Shown piece by piece: positions 14,073 to 22,562 of a stretch of DNA of 64,000 nucleotides; positions within the stretch are counted from its first letter, which is position 1, and each line of letters starts with the position of its first letter. Position numbers and translations under genes: made by a program. The notes under the pieces are model-generated. The model ran no database searches and was not told the origin of the DNA. It worked only from the letters and a program-made list of their open reading frames with translations. The stretch covers positions 1-64,000 of the forward strand of contig JAEZSE010000043.1 of assembly GCA_023421955.1 (NCBI GenBank), read 5' to 3'. This stretch comes from Bacillota bacterium. Lineage in GTDB: Bacteria > Bacillota > Clostridia > Christensenellales > UMGS416.

Positions 14073-15980
14073 TTACGCCAATTTCCTCGGGTCAATGCTG
14101 AAGCACTGCTTGCCTTCCTTGAGCGCCACCGGCCCGGCCACGCGCTTGCCTTCGGCTGCGTTGCCGAAGTAGTCTGTGGAAACCTTGCCCTCCGCGGCGA
14201 CTTGTGGCAGCCCGGCGGGCACGGTCACTTCCATCGTAAGCGCCTCGCCGTCGATGGCAATGTCCAGGTTGCACACCGCGCCGGTGCGGTCAAACCCGCA
14301 GAACTCCTGCCAGGTGGCCAGATCCAGGCACATCTCCGGCTCCGGATACATCACGCGCAGGTAGCCGGACGGCATCCGGGAGTAGACATTGCCCTCGGCC
14401 TCATTGTGCTCGTTGGGCAGGATGATCGCCGCCTCGCCGCAGGCATGAAACAGGTTGTTGAAGAACTTATTTTCCCGGCTGGTGCCGCCGCGCTGGAAGC
14501 CCAGGCGGAAAGCCACCACCTTGGCGAAGTAACCGGCCTTGTCACACTTGCCGATCAGGTTGTTCACGATGCGAAGGCGGTCGGTGCCCTCCAGATAGAT
14601 GCCGTAGCCATTGCGGACGTCCAGCTCGGTGGTCTTGTACCAGCCGGAGGAACCGGGCTCGGCGGGCAGCTTGTTCTTGTCGTAGCGCCCCTCCACGTTC
14701 CAGATGATGTTGTTGTCAATCAGGTTTTCCTGGTCACGGGTGCACTCCATGAAGATGTGCTCCCTGGAGTTGATGCCATCCACAAACAGGTTCTGGGTGA
14801 TGCGGTTGTTGTGGTTGGCCACGTCCATCCACAGCGCGTCGCAGCCATAGCAGCGGCGGATCACGTTGCGGCGGATCAGCGAATCCTCACAGTTGTGCAC
14901 CTTGATGCCGCCGGCTTCCCAGGAAAGCTCCATACGCTGCCAGCCGGTGCCCTCGATCATGTTGTCTTCCACGAGAATGTTTTTCACAAACATGCCCGCG
15001 ATGCCGCACACGCCTACATCCTTAATAGTGTTGCGGCGGATCACCGTGTGGCCGATCACCTGGTCTTCCGTCCAGTTGTGGTGCCAGCACTCATTGCCGC
15101 AGTCGATGCCGGTGCCGTTGGCCCAGTCGATCACGCAATCCTCGATGATCCAGTGGTGGCCGCGATAGCAGGAGAGTGAGCCGCGCTGCGGCACAGGCGC
15201 TCCGGTGGCGGCATGAGCCATCGTGAGGCCCTTCACGCGGATATAGTTCAGGAAAGGCACCTTGGGCGCAAAGCACTGCTCGCGGTTGCTGAGCTCTACC
15301 ACATGGTTCCGGGGGTCGGCATCGCCTTCCAGGCGGATGTGCACCTTCTGGCCGTTGGCCTCCACCCAATAGGTATTGGCATTGTCGGTCAACTGGTTAT
15401 AGAGTGCCACCTGCTTCATCGGCTTGCCGTCGATGAACACCATGCCGCGGCGGTTCAGATAGGTGGTCATGTCCGTCTTGTCATACTCGATGAACAGCCG
15501 GTCATGCAGGATGTTGACGGCGCAGAAGGGGTTGTAGCCCTTGAAGTCATCGGGATTCAACTCGATTTCCCAAACCTTCAGGCTTTCCGGCGGCAGCGCG
15601 TAGCGGTCAAAGCCGCGGGTTGCCCGCCAGCCCACGCTGGGCTTGAACTCCGTGACCGGCACAGAAGCCTTGATGATGGCTGCCCCGCCCTCGAAAGCCT
15701 CGTAGCTGATCATCTTCTCCGCACTTTCGCCGCCCATGGCCGGCTGCACCGTCTCGCGATACACACCGGCGTGGATCAGCACCCTTGTGCCAGGGGTGGC
15801 TGCCTGCGCGGCAGCATTAATCGTTTTGTATGGCTTTGCAGCCGAGCCGTCGTTGCTGTCGCACGCAGCGGGGTTTTGATTGTCCACATGGAGCTCGCGG
15901 TTGTATTGCTGCGGCACTTCCCAAAACACAAAGGATTGCCCGTTGGGCAGGGTTGCTGTGGCATCAGTCTTCCAGTCCAT
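14073..15980 (-). CDS. GH120-like beta-xylosidase (right-handed beta-helix)
   Basis: A 635-residue cytosolic protein. After a DUF1565-like opening (SKPYKTINAA-type, here AAKPYKTINAA) it has repeated beta-helix turns such as IIEDCVID, VIRRNTIKD, ILVEDNMIEG and LIRRNVIRR. The order of motifs follows my recollection of Thermoanaerobacterium GH120 xylosidase: VKGLTMAHAATGAP, then LWMDV with Asp386 and HIFMEC with Glu412, matching its catalytic Asp and Glu pair (23 apart there, 26 here). ATG 15980 follows GGAGG by six bases; it overlaps the GH39 stop by 17 bp. Expected action: release of xylose from xylo-oligosaccharides. Identity to GH120 is by eye only; another beta-helix lyase or hydrolase family remains possible. 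Confidence 0.75.
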   Translation of the reverse strand: MDWKTDATATLPNGQSFVFWEVPQQYNRELHVDNQNPAACDSNDGSAAKPYKTINAAAQAATPGTRVLIHAGVYRETVQPAMGGESAEKMISYEAFEGGAAIIKASVPVTEFKPSVGWRATRGFDRYALPPESLKVWEIELNPDDFKGYNPFCAVNILHDRLFIEYDKTDMTTYLNRRGMVFIDGKPMKQVALYNQLTDNANTYWVEANGQKVHIRLEGDADPRNHVVELSNREQCFAPKVPFLNYIRVKGLTMAHAATGAPVPQRGSLSCYRGHHWIIEDCVIDWANGTGIDCGNECWHHNWTEDQVIGHTVIRRNTIKDVGVCGIAGMFVKNILVEDNMIEGTGWQRMELSWEAGGIKVHNCEDSLIRRNVIRRCYGCDALWMDVANHNNRITQNLFVDGINSREHIFMECTRDQENLIDNNIIWNVEGRYDKNKLPAEPGSSGWYKTTELDVRNGYGIYLEGTDRLRIVNNLIGKCDKAGYFAKVVAFRLGFQRGGTSRENKFFNNLFHACGEAAIILPNEHNEAEGNVYSRMPSGYLRVMYPEPEMCLDLATWQEFCGFDRTGAVCNLDIAIDGEALTMEVTVPAGLPQVAAEGKVSTDYFGNAAEGKRVAGPVALKEGKQCFSIDPRKLA

Positions 15981-17472
15981 AAAATTCCTCCTTGTCATAT
16001 CCGAGATAGGTTTCGGTCAGATCATGCACCGGAGTGATCTCCAGCATGCACAGGTGGTTACAGGGGATCGTGAGCTCCACCGTGTAGGAGCCGTTTTCTT
16101 CTTTCAGCTTGGCATCGGTCTGCTTGGGTTCGGCGGAGGCCTGCAGGATCGCCCGCTGGGCCTTGTTGAGCGTGCGCGGTTTTCCCATGTTGCTCCAGGT
16201 CTGCAGCGGGTTGCCGTGCTTGCCGCCCACATCTTTTTTGAGGAGCAGCGCCTGCTGGCCGATGGCCGGCAGCGTGAGCGTATAGCTCTGGTCTGGCGCG
16301 GGCTCGTGATCCAGCATATCATGCCAGTTCCAGCCGATGATCGCGTAACGCCCCTCATCCTTGGTCACAATCAGGTTCTCATCGCGATAGAGTAATTCTT
16401 TCCCGGCCTTGGCGAAAAACTCAAAGGCATAGAATGTGGGCTTCTTGATCGAATCCAACGCCACCAAGCCGAATCCACCATGGAATACCGACTTGGGCAC
16501 ATCCATTTCCTCAAACACGTCGCTGAACGTCCAATAAGAATAGGAATCGGCATATTCGCCGGCCTCGCTCAAAATCCTGGCGATGTAGGCGGCGTGGAAG
16601 TCGGTGTCATGGGCAGGGCATACCGGCACATAGGAACTGTTGAACTCGGTGATGTGCAGCGGCATGTTTGCGATCTGGGGATAGCGGCCCATGATCTCGC
16701 GGGTTTCTTTCAGCTCCTCGATCATACGGGCGGGGCCCCGCAGCGTGTGATAGAGGTATTCGCCGCGCTTGGTGGGCTGATTGGCGGTATAGCAGTGGCG
16801 GGTGATGAAATCCAGCGGTGAGTTGTTGTTGATGCAATACTCAAAGAAGGAGGTAAGCCATTTTTCCACTTCCACGCCGCAGATGGACGGGCCGCCCACC
16901 TGTATGCGGGGGTCAGCCTTCTTGACAGCCTTGGCGGAGTAGTCATACAGCATGAAATACTCTTCCATCGTGCCGGCCCAGAAGGGGATATTGGGCTCAT
17001 TCCACACCTCGACCGGCCAGGTGACGACCTCTTCCCTGCCATACCGGTCGATCAGATGCTCCAATGTCTTGTATACCAGCTCCGCCCATTTCTCATAGGA
17101 GGATGGCGGAGTGACGTTTCCCTTCCAATAAAAGACCGTTTTGTCACCGGTTTTCAGCTTTTCCGGCATGAATCCCAGCTCCAGGAACGGGCGGATGCCA
17201 TTTTCGAGATAGGAATCCATGATACGGTCCAGATAAGTGAAGTTATAGAATGGGCGCGTTTCGCCGTCCAACTCAACCTCACGATAGATGCCAACATCGT
17301 CACAAAACAATCCGTGGCCGCGGATGTAGCGGAAACGGATGGTCTCCTGCACAATTTTCAAATGATCGGTGTATTCCTTTTGAAGCGCCAGGCCCATCCG
17401 GCCTGTGCCGACGCAATAGGTTGCATTGTTTTGAAATGGCGTCCCCGATGGGGGGATTGCAATTTGTTTCAT
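15964..17472 (-). CDS. GH39 beta-xylosidase
   Basis: A 502-residue intracellular retaining beta-xylosidase-type enzyme. The clan GH-A acid/base is Glu159 in WPVEVWNEPNIPFW and the nucleophile Glu276 in LHITEFNSSY. The N-terminal FRYIRGHGLFCDDVGIY stretch is a strong GH39 signature. A C-terminal beta-domain starts near 370. ATG 17472 follows GAGGGTG. It is the first enzyme gene after the transporter genes of operon A, 123 bp from the binding-protein gene with a hairpin in between. Alternative GH39 activity (alpha-L-iduronidase) is very unlikely in this context. Confidence 0.94.
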   Translation of the reverse strand: MKQIAIPPSGTPFQNNATYCVGTGRMGLALQKEYTDHLKIVQETIRFRYIRGHGLFCDDVGIYREVELDGETRPFYNFTYLDRIMDSYLENGIRPFLELGFMPEKLKTGDKTVFYWKGNVTPPSSYEKWAELVYKTLEHLIDRYGREEVVTWPVEVWNEPNIPFWAGTMEEYFMLYDYSAKAVKKADPRIQVGGPSICGVEVEKWLTSFFEYCINNNSPLDFITRHCYTANQPTKRGEYLYHTLRGPARMIEELKETREIMGRYPQIANMPLHITEFNSSYVPVCPAHDTDFHAAYIARILSEAGEYADSYSYWTFSDVFEEMDVPKSVFHGGFGLVALDSIKKPTFYAFEFFAKAGKELLYRDENLIVTKDEGRYAIIGWNWHDMLDHEPAPDQSYTLTLPAIGQQALLLKKDVGGKHGNPLQTWSNMGKPRTLNKAQRAILQASAEPKQTDAKLKEENGSYTVELTIPCNHLCMLEITPVHDLTETYLGYDKEEFYGLED

Positions 17473-17521
17473 ATCGCACCCTCAATATGCAGTCATCGGA
17501 TTGATTTGATTTTATGCAATA

Positions 17522-17555
17522 GGAGGGGTATGTATCTGAAAATACATACCCCTCC
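17522..17555 (-). terminator. Intra-operon hairpin after the binding-protein gene
   Basis: A perfect 14-bp stem (17522-17535 with 17542-17555), loop of six. On the minus strand it is followed by TATTGC, not a U-run. It is more likely an mRNA 3' stabiliser or partial terminator that raises binding-protein expression over the downstream enzymes than a full stop. Confidence 0.6.
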
Positions 17556-17595
17556 GTTTCACGTATTGGTGTTGCTAGGTTGCTTCAACTCAGGA

Positions 17596-19359
17596 TTACT
17601 TGCCGGCCGCGTTGCGGAGTTCGACCTTCTTCTGAGCCTTGGCGGTGTCAGCGGTAACCAGATCTTTCCAGCCGAGGCCTTCGAGCTGGGTCTTCATGTC
17701 GGCCCACAGGGCGTCGAACTCAGCCTGGTCCTTGGCATAGCACATCTTCCAGGAGGTGTCCTTCAGGATCTGTGCGCACTGGCTGCGGATCGTCTTGATG
17801 TCGGAGCTATCCACACCGAGGTCAGCGTTGACCTGGGGGGTGACCTTCATCTGGTTGTTCTTCAGGAAGTACTCGGTCGGGTTGGCAGCGCCACCGAACC
17901 GGGCGGACCACTCGTTGGTCAGGGTGTTCTTGTTCTTCTCAACTTCAGCGGGCCAATAGTTGGGGTTGTAGAACTCACCGGTGTCGGGATCCTTCACGAA
18001 GCCGCCCATGATGCAGGTGTTGATCGCGCTGATACCATCCTGGTATCCGCCGCCGCCCAACTCAGCAGGCACAGGAGCATTGGTGGTGAAGGCATTCCAG
18101 CCCAGTTCGGTGTACTGGAAGGTCTTGCCATCGGCGCTCTTCTCATAGGTGAAGCCTTCGATGCCAGACTCACGATAACGCATGGCTTCGGGGCTGTTCA
18201 GCCAGTCCATGAAATCCATCGTCCTGGTGGGATCCTTGGCCTTGGAGCCCAGGCACCACACACGGCTCTGGCCGTAGTAAGCGTCACCGGGTTGGCTGAT
18301 GTTCAGGTCGCTGATCGGGATCACAATCCAACCGTCGCCGTTCTTGGCCTTGTCGGTGGAGTTGTAGAAGCCCCTGGACCATGTGTACCACATCAGGTTC
18401 ACCTGGCCGTTGGTGTACTTGGCGTTGACGTCCATCCACTGCTGGGAAGCGCCGTCCTGATCGAGCAGACCCCTCTGGTTGGCGTCGAACAGGAACTGCA
18501 GGGCCTTCTTGTAGGAGGACTTGTCATCGGTCATCTGGATGATGTCGCCTTCAGAACCAAGCTGAATGGAGCTCATCGTGTTGTCGCACTGGTAGCCGTA
18601 CCACTGGCCAATCCAGCAGGCAGCTTCCATGTAGTTGGTGTCCCAGTCCTTCCAGATCGTGATCGGGATGGAGGGCTTGCCATCCTTGGTGGTGGGGTGG
18701 GCTTTCTGGATCTGGTCCAGCACGTCCAGCAGGCCGTTCAGGTCCTTGATCTCAGGCATGCCGATTTCCTTGTAGTAGGGCCAATACATTTCGGGGCTGG
18801 AGTAGGGCTGAGTCTCGGAGAAGGTGGTCGGCGATGTGTCGGCCTCAAAGTCCGGCATACCGTAGATCCGGCCCTTCGTCACGGAGTCGAAGGACTTGTT
18901 GAACCCGACAAAGTGGTTCATGTACTTGCTCAGGTTCGCGGTCTTCGGCAGGATGTCCGTCAGGTCAACAACCAGGCCGGAGGCAATGCAGTCCACCCAC
19001 TGGTCATTGTCGATGATGACGATGTCGCCGAGGTTGCCAGCGGCAGCCCTGGTCTGATACAGCTGGTCGCCGGAAACCTGCGGGGCCAGGATGTTCAGCT
19101 TCAGGTTGAACTTGTTCTTCACTACCACAGCGAACCAGCCGGGCTGCTCGCCCTGATAGTTGGCCGCGTTGTCGAAGATGTCGAGCGTGAGCTCTTCAGC
19201 AGCAGCGCTCGCTGCGGGCTCTGTTACCGCGGCTTCGGTCTGGGCCGGGGCGGCAGTGGCGGTCGGAGCAGGAGTGGTCTTCGTGCAGCCAGCCAGCAAG
19301 CCGGAGGCCATCATGGCGATTGCCACCAGCAGCACGAACAGTTTGGTTGCCTTTTTCAT
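17596..19359 (-). CDS. Sugar ABC transporter substrate-binding lipoprotein
   Basis: Captures oligosaccharides outside the membrane for import. 587 residues. A signal peptide ends in the lipobox LLAGC (Cys25), followed by a Thr/Pro/Ala-rich linker (about 26-56) and a two-lobe solute-binding domain. The large size and the YYGQSRVWCLG...DWLNSPEAMRYRESGIEG region are typical of LplA-type family 1 binding proteins that pair with YtcP/YteP-like permeases. ATG 19359 follows AAGGAGAA. The permeases are the two upstream genes in the same operon. No ATPase gene is present nearby; such systems usually share a multi-sugar ATPase (MsmX type) encoded elsewhere. Confidence 0.95.
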   Translation of the reverse strand: MKKATKLFVLLVAIAMMASGLLAGCTKTTPAPTATAAPAQTEAAVTEPAASAAAEELTLDIFDNAANYQGEQPGWFAVVVKNKFNLKLNILAPQVSGDQLYQTRAAAGNLGDIVIIDNDQWVDCIASGLVVDLTDILPKTANLSKYMNHFVGFNKSFDSVTKGRIYGMPDFEADTSPTTFSETQPYSSPEMYWPYYKEIGMPEIKDLNGLLDVLDQIQKAHPTTKDGKPSIPITIWKDWDTNYMEAACWIGQWYGYQCDNTMSSIQLGSEGDIIQMTDDKSSYKKALQFLFDANQRGLLDQDGASQQWMDVNAKYTNGQVNLMWYTWSRGFYNSTDKAKNGDGWIVIPISDLNISQPGDAYYGQSRVWCLGSKAKDPTRTMDFMDWLNSPEAMRYRESGIEGFTYEKSADGKTFQYTELGWNAFTTNAPVPAELGGGGYQDGISAINTCIMGGFVKDPDTGEFYNPNYWPAEVEKNKNTLTNEWSARFGGAANPTEYFLKNNQMKVTPQVNADLGVDSSDIKTIRSQCAQILKDTSWKMCYAKDQAEFDALWADMKTQLEGLGWKDLVTADTAKAQKKVELRNAAGK

Positions 19360-19399
19360 GCCAAATTCTCCTTTTTGTTTTTTATAACAACTTTCATTG

Positions 19400-20335
19400 T
19401 TATCCCTTCACAGCGCCGATCATGATGCCCTTGATGAAGAACCTCTGGAACAGAGGATACACCATGATGATCGGCAAGACGACGATGATCGTGACGGTCA
19501 TGCGCACGGAAGTGGTGGTCTGCTTTCTGGAGAGTGCGGCCATGGCCATCTGGGAGCTCTGGTTGTTGAGCAGTGTTGCCAGGGAGTTTGCCTGGTTGAT
19601 GTATTGGAACAACACGAACTGCAGGCTGTTGAGCTTGGGCTCCGTCATGAGCAGCAGTGTGTCCTGGAACGAGTTCCACTGACCAACCGCGGCGAAAATC
19701 GCGACCGTGGCCAGGATCGGTTGGATCAGGGGCAGCATGATTGTGAAAAAGAACACCATGAACCCGGCGCCGTCTATTTCAGCCGCCTGCTGCAGCTCCC
19801 TCGGTGTGGATTCCACATAGGTTTTTACCAGGATGATGAAGAACGGAGAAACAATGGCTGGCAGGATATACGCCAGGAAGTTGTTTGTCAGGCCGATCGC
19901 CTTCATCGTGAGGAACCACGGGATGATACCGGCATTAAAATACATTGTGATGACCGTGAACCGGTACCAGAACTTTCTACCCCACATGTCTTCCTGTGTA
20001 AACATGAAACCCATGAAGGCTGACGCGATCACCGTGAGTGTTGTGCCGATCAATGTCCTGGAAATGGAGATGAATGTTGCATCCCAAAGGCCCTGAATCT
20101 TAAAGACGTTGACGTAATTCTCCAGGTGGATGCCCCTGGGAATGAAGATGATTTCTCCATTCTTGCTCAGCTCATTGGAGCTGATGGTATTGATGAAGAT
20201 ATAGTAGAACGGATACACGCAGATCAAGGCAAACAACCCAAACAGCGTATAGGTGAGCACCGTGATCATCCTGTCTCCGGCGGTGCTGTCCAGCCTAATC
20301 TTGTTTTTCCTTGGACTAATCATTTTTGTGCTCAT
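19400..20335 (-). CDS. Carbohydrate ABC transporter permease (LplC/YtcP type)
   Basis: Integral membrane permease of 311 residues with six hydrophobic segments, the first at about 26-50 (VLTYTLFGLFALICVYPFY). The EAA-type cytoplasmic loop that contacts the ATPase appears as ELQQAAEIDGAGFM. The C-terminus FFIKGIMIGAVKG is the usual end of this subfamily. Its ATG overlaps the stop of the partner permease (ATGA), so the two are coupled. Forms a heterodimeric channel with that partner for the oligosaccharide delivered by the downstream lipoprotein. Confidence 0.95.
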   Translation of the reverse strand: MSTKMISPRKNKIRLDSTAGDRMITVLTYTLFGLFALICVYPFYYIFINTISSNELSKNGEIIFIPRGIHLENYVNVFKIQGLWDATFISISRTLIGTTLTVIASAFMGFMFTQEDMWGRKFWYRFTVITMYFNAGIIPWFLTMKAIGLTNNFLAYILPAIVSPFFIILVKTYVESTPRELQQAAEIDGAGFMVFFFTIMLPLIQPILATVAIFAAVGQWNSFQDTLLLMTEPKLNSLQFVLFQYINQANSLATLLNNQSSQMAMAALSRKQTTTSVRMTVTIIVVLPIIMVYPLFQRFFIKGIMIGAVKG

Positions 20336-21252
20336 ATAATGCTCTCTCCCCGCAGAGATTTAGACAAACCGTTCACCACGGTTAGAAGCGCGACACTGAT
20401 AATACTCTTCAACATACTGATGCCTGCTGACAGAGAGTAACTCCCACCACCGGCGATCAGGTTATACACATACAGATCCAGAACCTGTATCGTCTGCTTG
20501 TTGAACGCGTTTTGGAACACATAATACTGCTCCATGCCGTTGTTCAGGAAGCTGGCAATCTGAAGCATCAACAAAACGAAGTAGGTGGGCAGCAAGCTTG
20601 GGATCGTGATGTGCCAGATCACCTGCATGCGGCGGGCACCATCCACCCTGGCAGCCTCATATAGTGATTCATCCACACCGGCGATTGCGGCGATATACAT
20701 AATCGCGGCCCAACCAAGTGACTTCCAGGTGTACCACGCCCACATGGAGACATATACACTTTTGGAATCTTCCAAGAATCGTATGGGCTTATCCAGCACT
20801 CCCAAACTCTTGAGCAGGTTGTTGGCCATGCCATCGCTGTTGAACATGAAGAACGCGATGGAAAACACCAGAACCCAGCTGATGAAGTTTGGCAGCGTGG
20901 TGACTGTCTGAATGAGCTTCCTGTAACGGATATGCTTGACCTCATTCAGGAAAATTGCAAAGATCATCGGCAGCCAGGAAAACGCAACGCCCAGGCCGCT
21001 GATCGCAAAGGTATTTTTCAACACCTGCAGCAGCAGATCAATTCTGGTGGCATTTCCGAATAAATACTGGAACCAGCGCAAACCAACAAATTCTGACTGT
21101 GAGAAAGGAATCGGCGGCTTATAATCGTAGAACGTATAGATCCAGCCGTAGAGCGGGAAGTAGGAGAACGTGAAGACCAATGCCAGGAACGGCAGGATCA
21201 CAAGGAACTTTTGGGTAGACAACCACTTTTTGCTTCCGCGTAGAGCCTTCAT
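20332..21252 (-). CDS. Sugar ABC transporter permease (LplB/YteP type)
   Basis: Integral membrane permease of 306 residues and first gene of operon A. About six membrane segments; the opening LVILPFLALVFTFSYFPLYGW is characteristic of LplB-like subunits. The EAA loop reads LYEAARVDGARRMQV. ATG 21252 follows GAAGGTG. Expression is expected to depend on the AraC-type regulator encoded just upstream, whose likely binding sites lie 12 bp beyond the -35 of this promoter. Confidence 0.95.
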   Translation of the reverse strand: MKALRGSKKWLSTQKFLVILPFLALVFTFSYFPLYGWIYTFYDYKPPIPFSQSEFVGLRWFQYLFGNATRIDLLLQVLKNTFAISGLGVAFSWLPMIFAIFLNEVKHIRYRKLIQTVTTLPNFISWVLVFSIAFFMFNSDGMANNLLKSLGVLDKPIRFLEDSKSVYVSMWAWYTWKSLGWAAIMYIAAIAGVDESLYEAARVDGARRMQVIWHITIPSLLPTYFVLLMLQIASFLNNGMEQYYVFQNAFNKQTIQVLDLYVYNLIAGGGSYSLSAGISMLKSIISVALLTVVNGLSKSLRGESII

Positions 21253-21289
21253 CCAGTCACCTTCGTATTCTATTCAATATATATTAAGC

Positions 21290-21318
21290 AGTCTACACTA
21301 ATTTAGAGCATTTTACAA
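21290..21318 (-). promoter_or_regulatory. Operon A promoter
   Basis: Minus strand TTGTAA (21318-21313), 17-bp spacer, TAGACT (21295-21290). Moderate match to sigma-A consensus, which suits an activator-dependent promoter. Leader about 30 nt. Confidence 0.65.
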
Positions 21319-21330
21319 ATATCTTCTACT

Positions 21331-21392
21331 GAATTGTTGTCATATTTTTTCGAATTGTTGCGATCGGAAAAAAGTGGCAACAACTCGAAATT
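21331..21392. promoter_or_regulatory. Candidate AraC-family binding sites
   Basis: GAATTGTTG occurs at 21331-21339 and again at 21352-21360, exactly 21 bp apart (two helical turns), in the same orientation. A third, inverted and slightly diverged copy (GCAACAACTCGAAA) lies at 21377-21390. The pair sits immediately upstream of the operon A -35, the usual place for an AraC-type activator dimer. Confidence 0.65.
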
Positions 21393-22268
21393 TCAGCTTT
21401 TAGTGTTTCCCCGCTTCGTAGAGTGTATGCTCCGATATTCAGACGGTGTGCAGTTGTGGAAAATTTTAAACATTCTGATAAAGGAAGACAGCGTCGAAAA
21501 TCCGCTTTTGTGGGCTGCTTCGGTGATGGACAGGTTGTAATCCCGCAACAGCAACTCCACGTTTCTGATCCGGATCCTGTTTAGGTACTGATAGAATGAC
21601 TCATTGGTATATTTCTTAAAAAGCCTGTCGAAATGATACTTGCTGTAGCCGCTCTTTCTGGCCACTTCCTCCAGAGTTAAGCGCTCGGCATAATGGTTGT
21701 TGATATAGTCGCATATGGCCAGGAAATTGTTAATGTTATTCTGATGCTCTGCTTCCTTGTCATTCAGTTTTGTGAGTTTTGTATACATTGCCTTGCCAAT
21801 GAGCAGAAGTATCTGTAAAATCCCCACATACATGGAGAGCTCTGTGGTCTGGCTGATGGCATTGTTCTCATTATAAATGGCATAAAGAAGCTGCTGCACC
21901 TGCCCATGCAATTCCTCATCCATCTCAGGCGTGATAATCAAAGTGGATGGCAGTAGCGTATACATCGTTTTATACATTTTGTAAGAATAGATCGGCAACA
22001 GAGAAGCCTGACAGATGTATCTGCGGCCCTCCACAGCCGGCATCTGGTGCAACACATTGGGTTGAATGATGAGGATATCGCCCTCTCGCAGATCGATACT
22101 GTCTTGGTTGCACGTAATAACATAATGATTCTTTACTGGCATAATAATCTCTATAGAATTATGCCAATGAAGAGGGTACCCCTCATAATCAATATTATCG
22201 TAAAACTTGATCAGCGATTCATTTTCGAAATTTACAGTTTCATGGAGACCTTGCAGCGTCTGGATCAT
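21393..22268 (-). CDS. AraC-family transcriptional regulator
   Basis: A 291-residue DNA-binding regulator. An N-terminal cupin-like sensor (about 20-90: LHWHNSIEIIMPVKNHYV and GDILIIQPNVLHQMP) likely binds a sugar. The C-terminal pair of helix-turn-helix units (about 185-285) includes LTLEEVARKSGYSKYHFDRL and ITEAAHKSGFSTLSSFIRMF. ATG 22268 is chosen because GGAGG lies four bases upstream; an earlier ATG has no site. It sits directly before operon A on the same strand, and the phased repeats between the two are its probable operator. Likely an activator induced by xylan-derived oligosaccharides. Confidence 0.93.
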   Translation of the reverse strand: MIQTLQGLHETVNFENESLIKFYDNIDYEGYPLHWHNSIEIIMPVKNHYVITCNQDSIDLREGDILIIQPNVLHQMPAVEGRRYICQASLLPIYSYKMYKTMYTLLPSTLIITPEMDEELHGQVQQLLYAIYNENNAISQTTELSMYVGILQILLLIGKAMYTKLTKLNDKEAEHQNNINNFLAICDYINNHYAERLTLEEVARKSGYSKYHFDRLFKKYTNESFYQYLNRIRIRNVELLLRDYNLSITEAAHKSGFSTLSSFIRMFKIFHNCTPSEYRSIHSTKRGNTKS

Positions 22269-22388
22269 ATTGCCTCCAAATCCGGCATGAATCAATGTCG
22301 TGATGTTTCAAGCAACTCTAGAGCTTCCCGCGATTAACCGCAGCTTAACGTGGAATCCAAACTCATACATCCAAGAATCTTGTCGTAT

Positions 22389-22394
22389 ATTATA
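22389..22394 (-). promoter_or_regulatory. Possible -10 of the AraC gene
   Basis: A perfect minus-strand TATAAT about 120 bp upstream of the ATG; no recognisable -35. The rest of the 22.27-22.56 kb gap shows only the terminator noted separately. Confidence 0.35.
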
Positions 22395-22497
22395 CATGAA
22401 TCGGGGAAATCCGTGTATAGGTAGATTCTGAGATATTTCGATCATCAAGCTAATGGCTTGCTCAACCGAGCCAAGCAATATCGGGTCGCAACATGGA

Positions 22498-22526
22498 AAG
22501 AGCCGGGCAGTTGTCACCGCCCGGCT
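22498..22526 (-). terminator. Probable terminator of operon B
   Basis: AGCCGGGC (22501-22508) pairs with GCCCGGCT (22519-22526); CTTTCC follows on the minus strand. It lies 37 bp past the carboxylesterase stop. The U-tract is short. Confidence 0.6.
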
Positions 22527-22562
22527 TGTTCGTGAGATCACGGGGAAGAATCCGCTTGATGA

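Noticed and set aside
17056..19425. A 789-codon open frame on the plus strand opposite the binding-protein gene
   Set aside because: It mirrors a clear lipoprotein gene in antisense. GC-rich codon use leaves the opposite frame open by chance; no recognisable domain.
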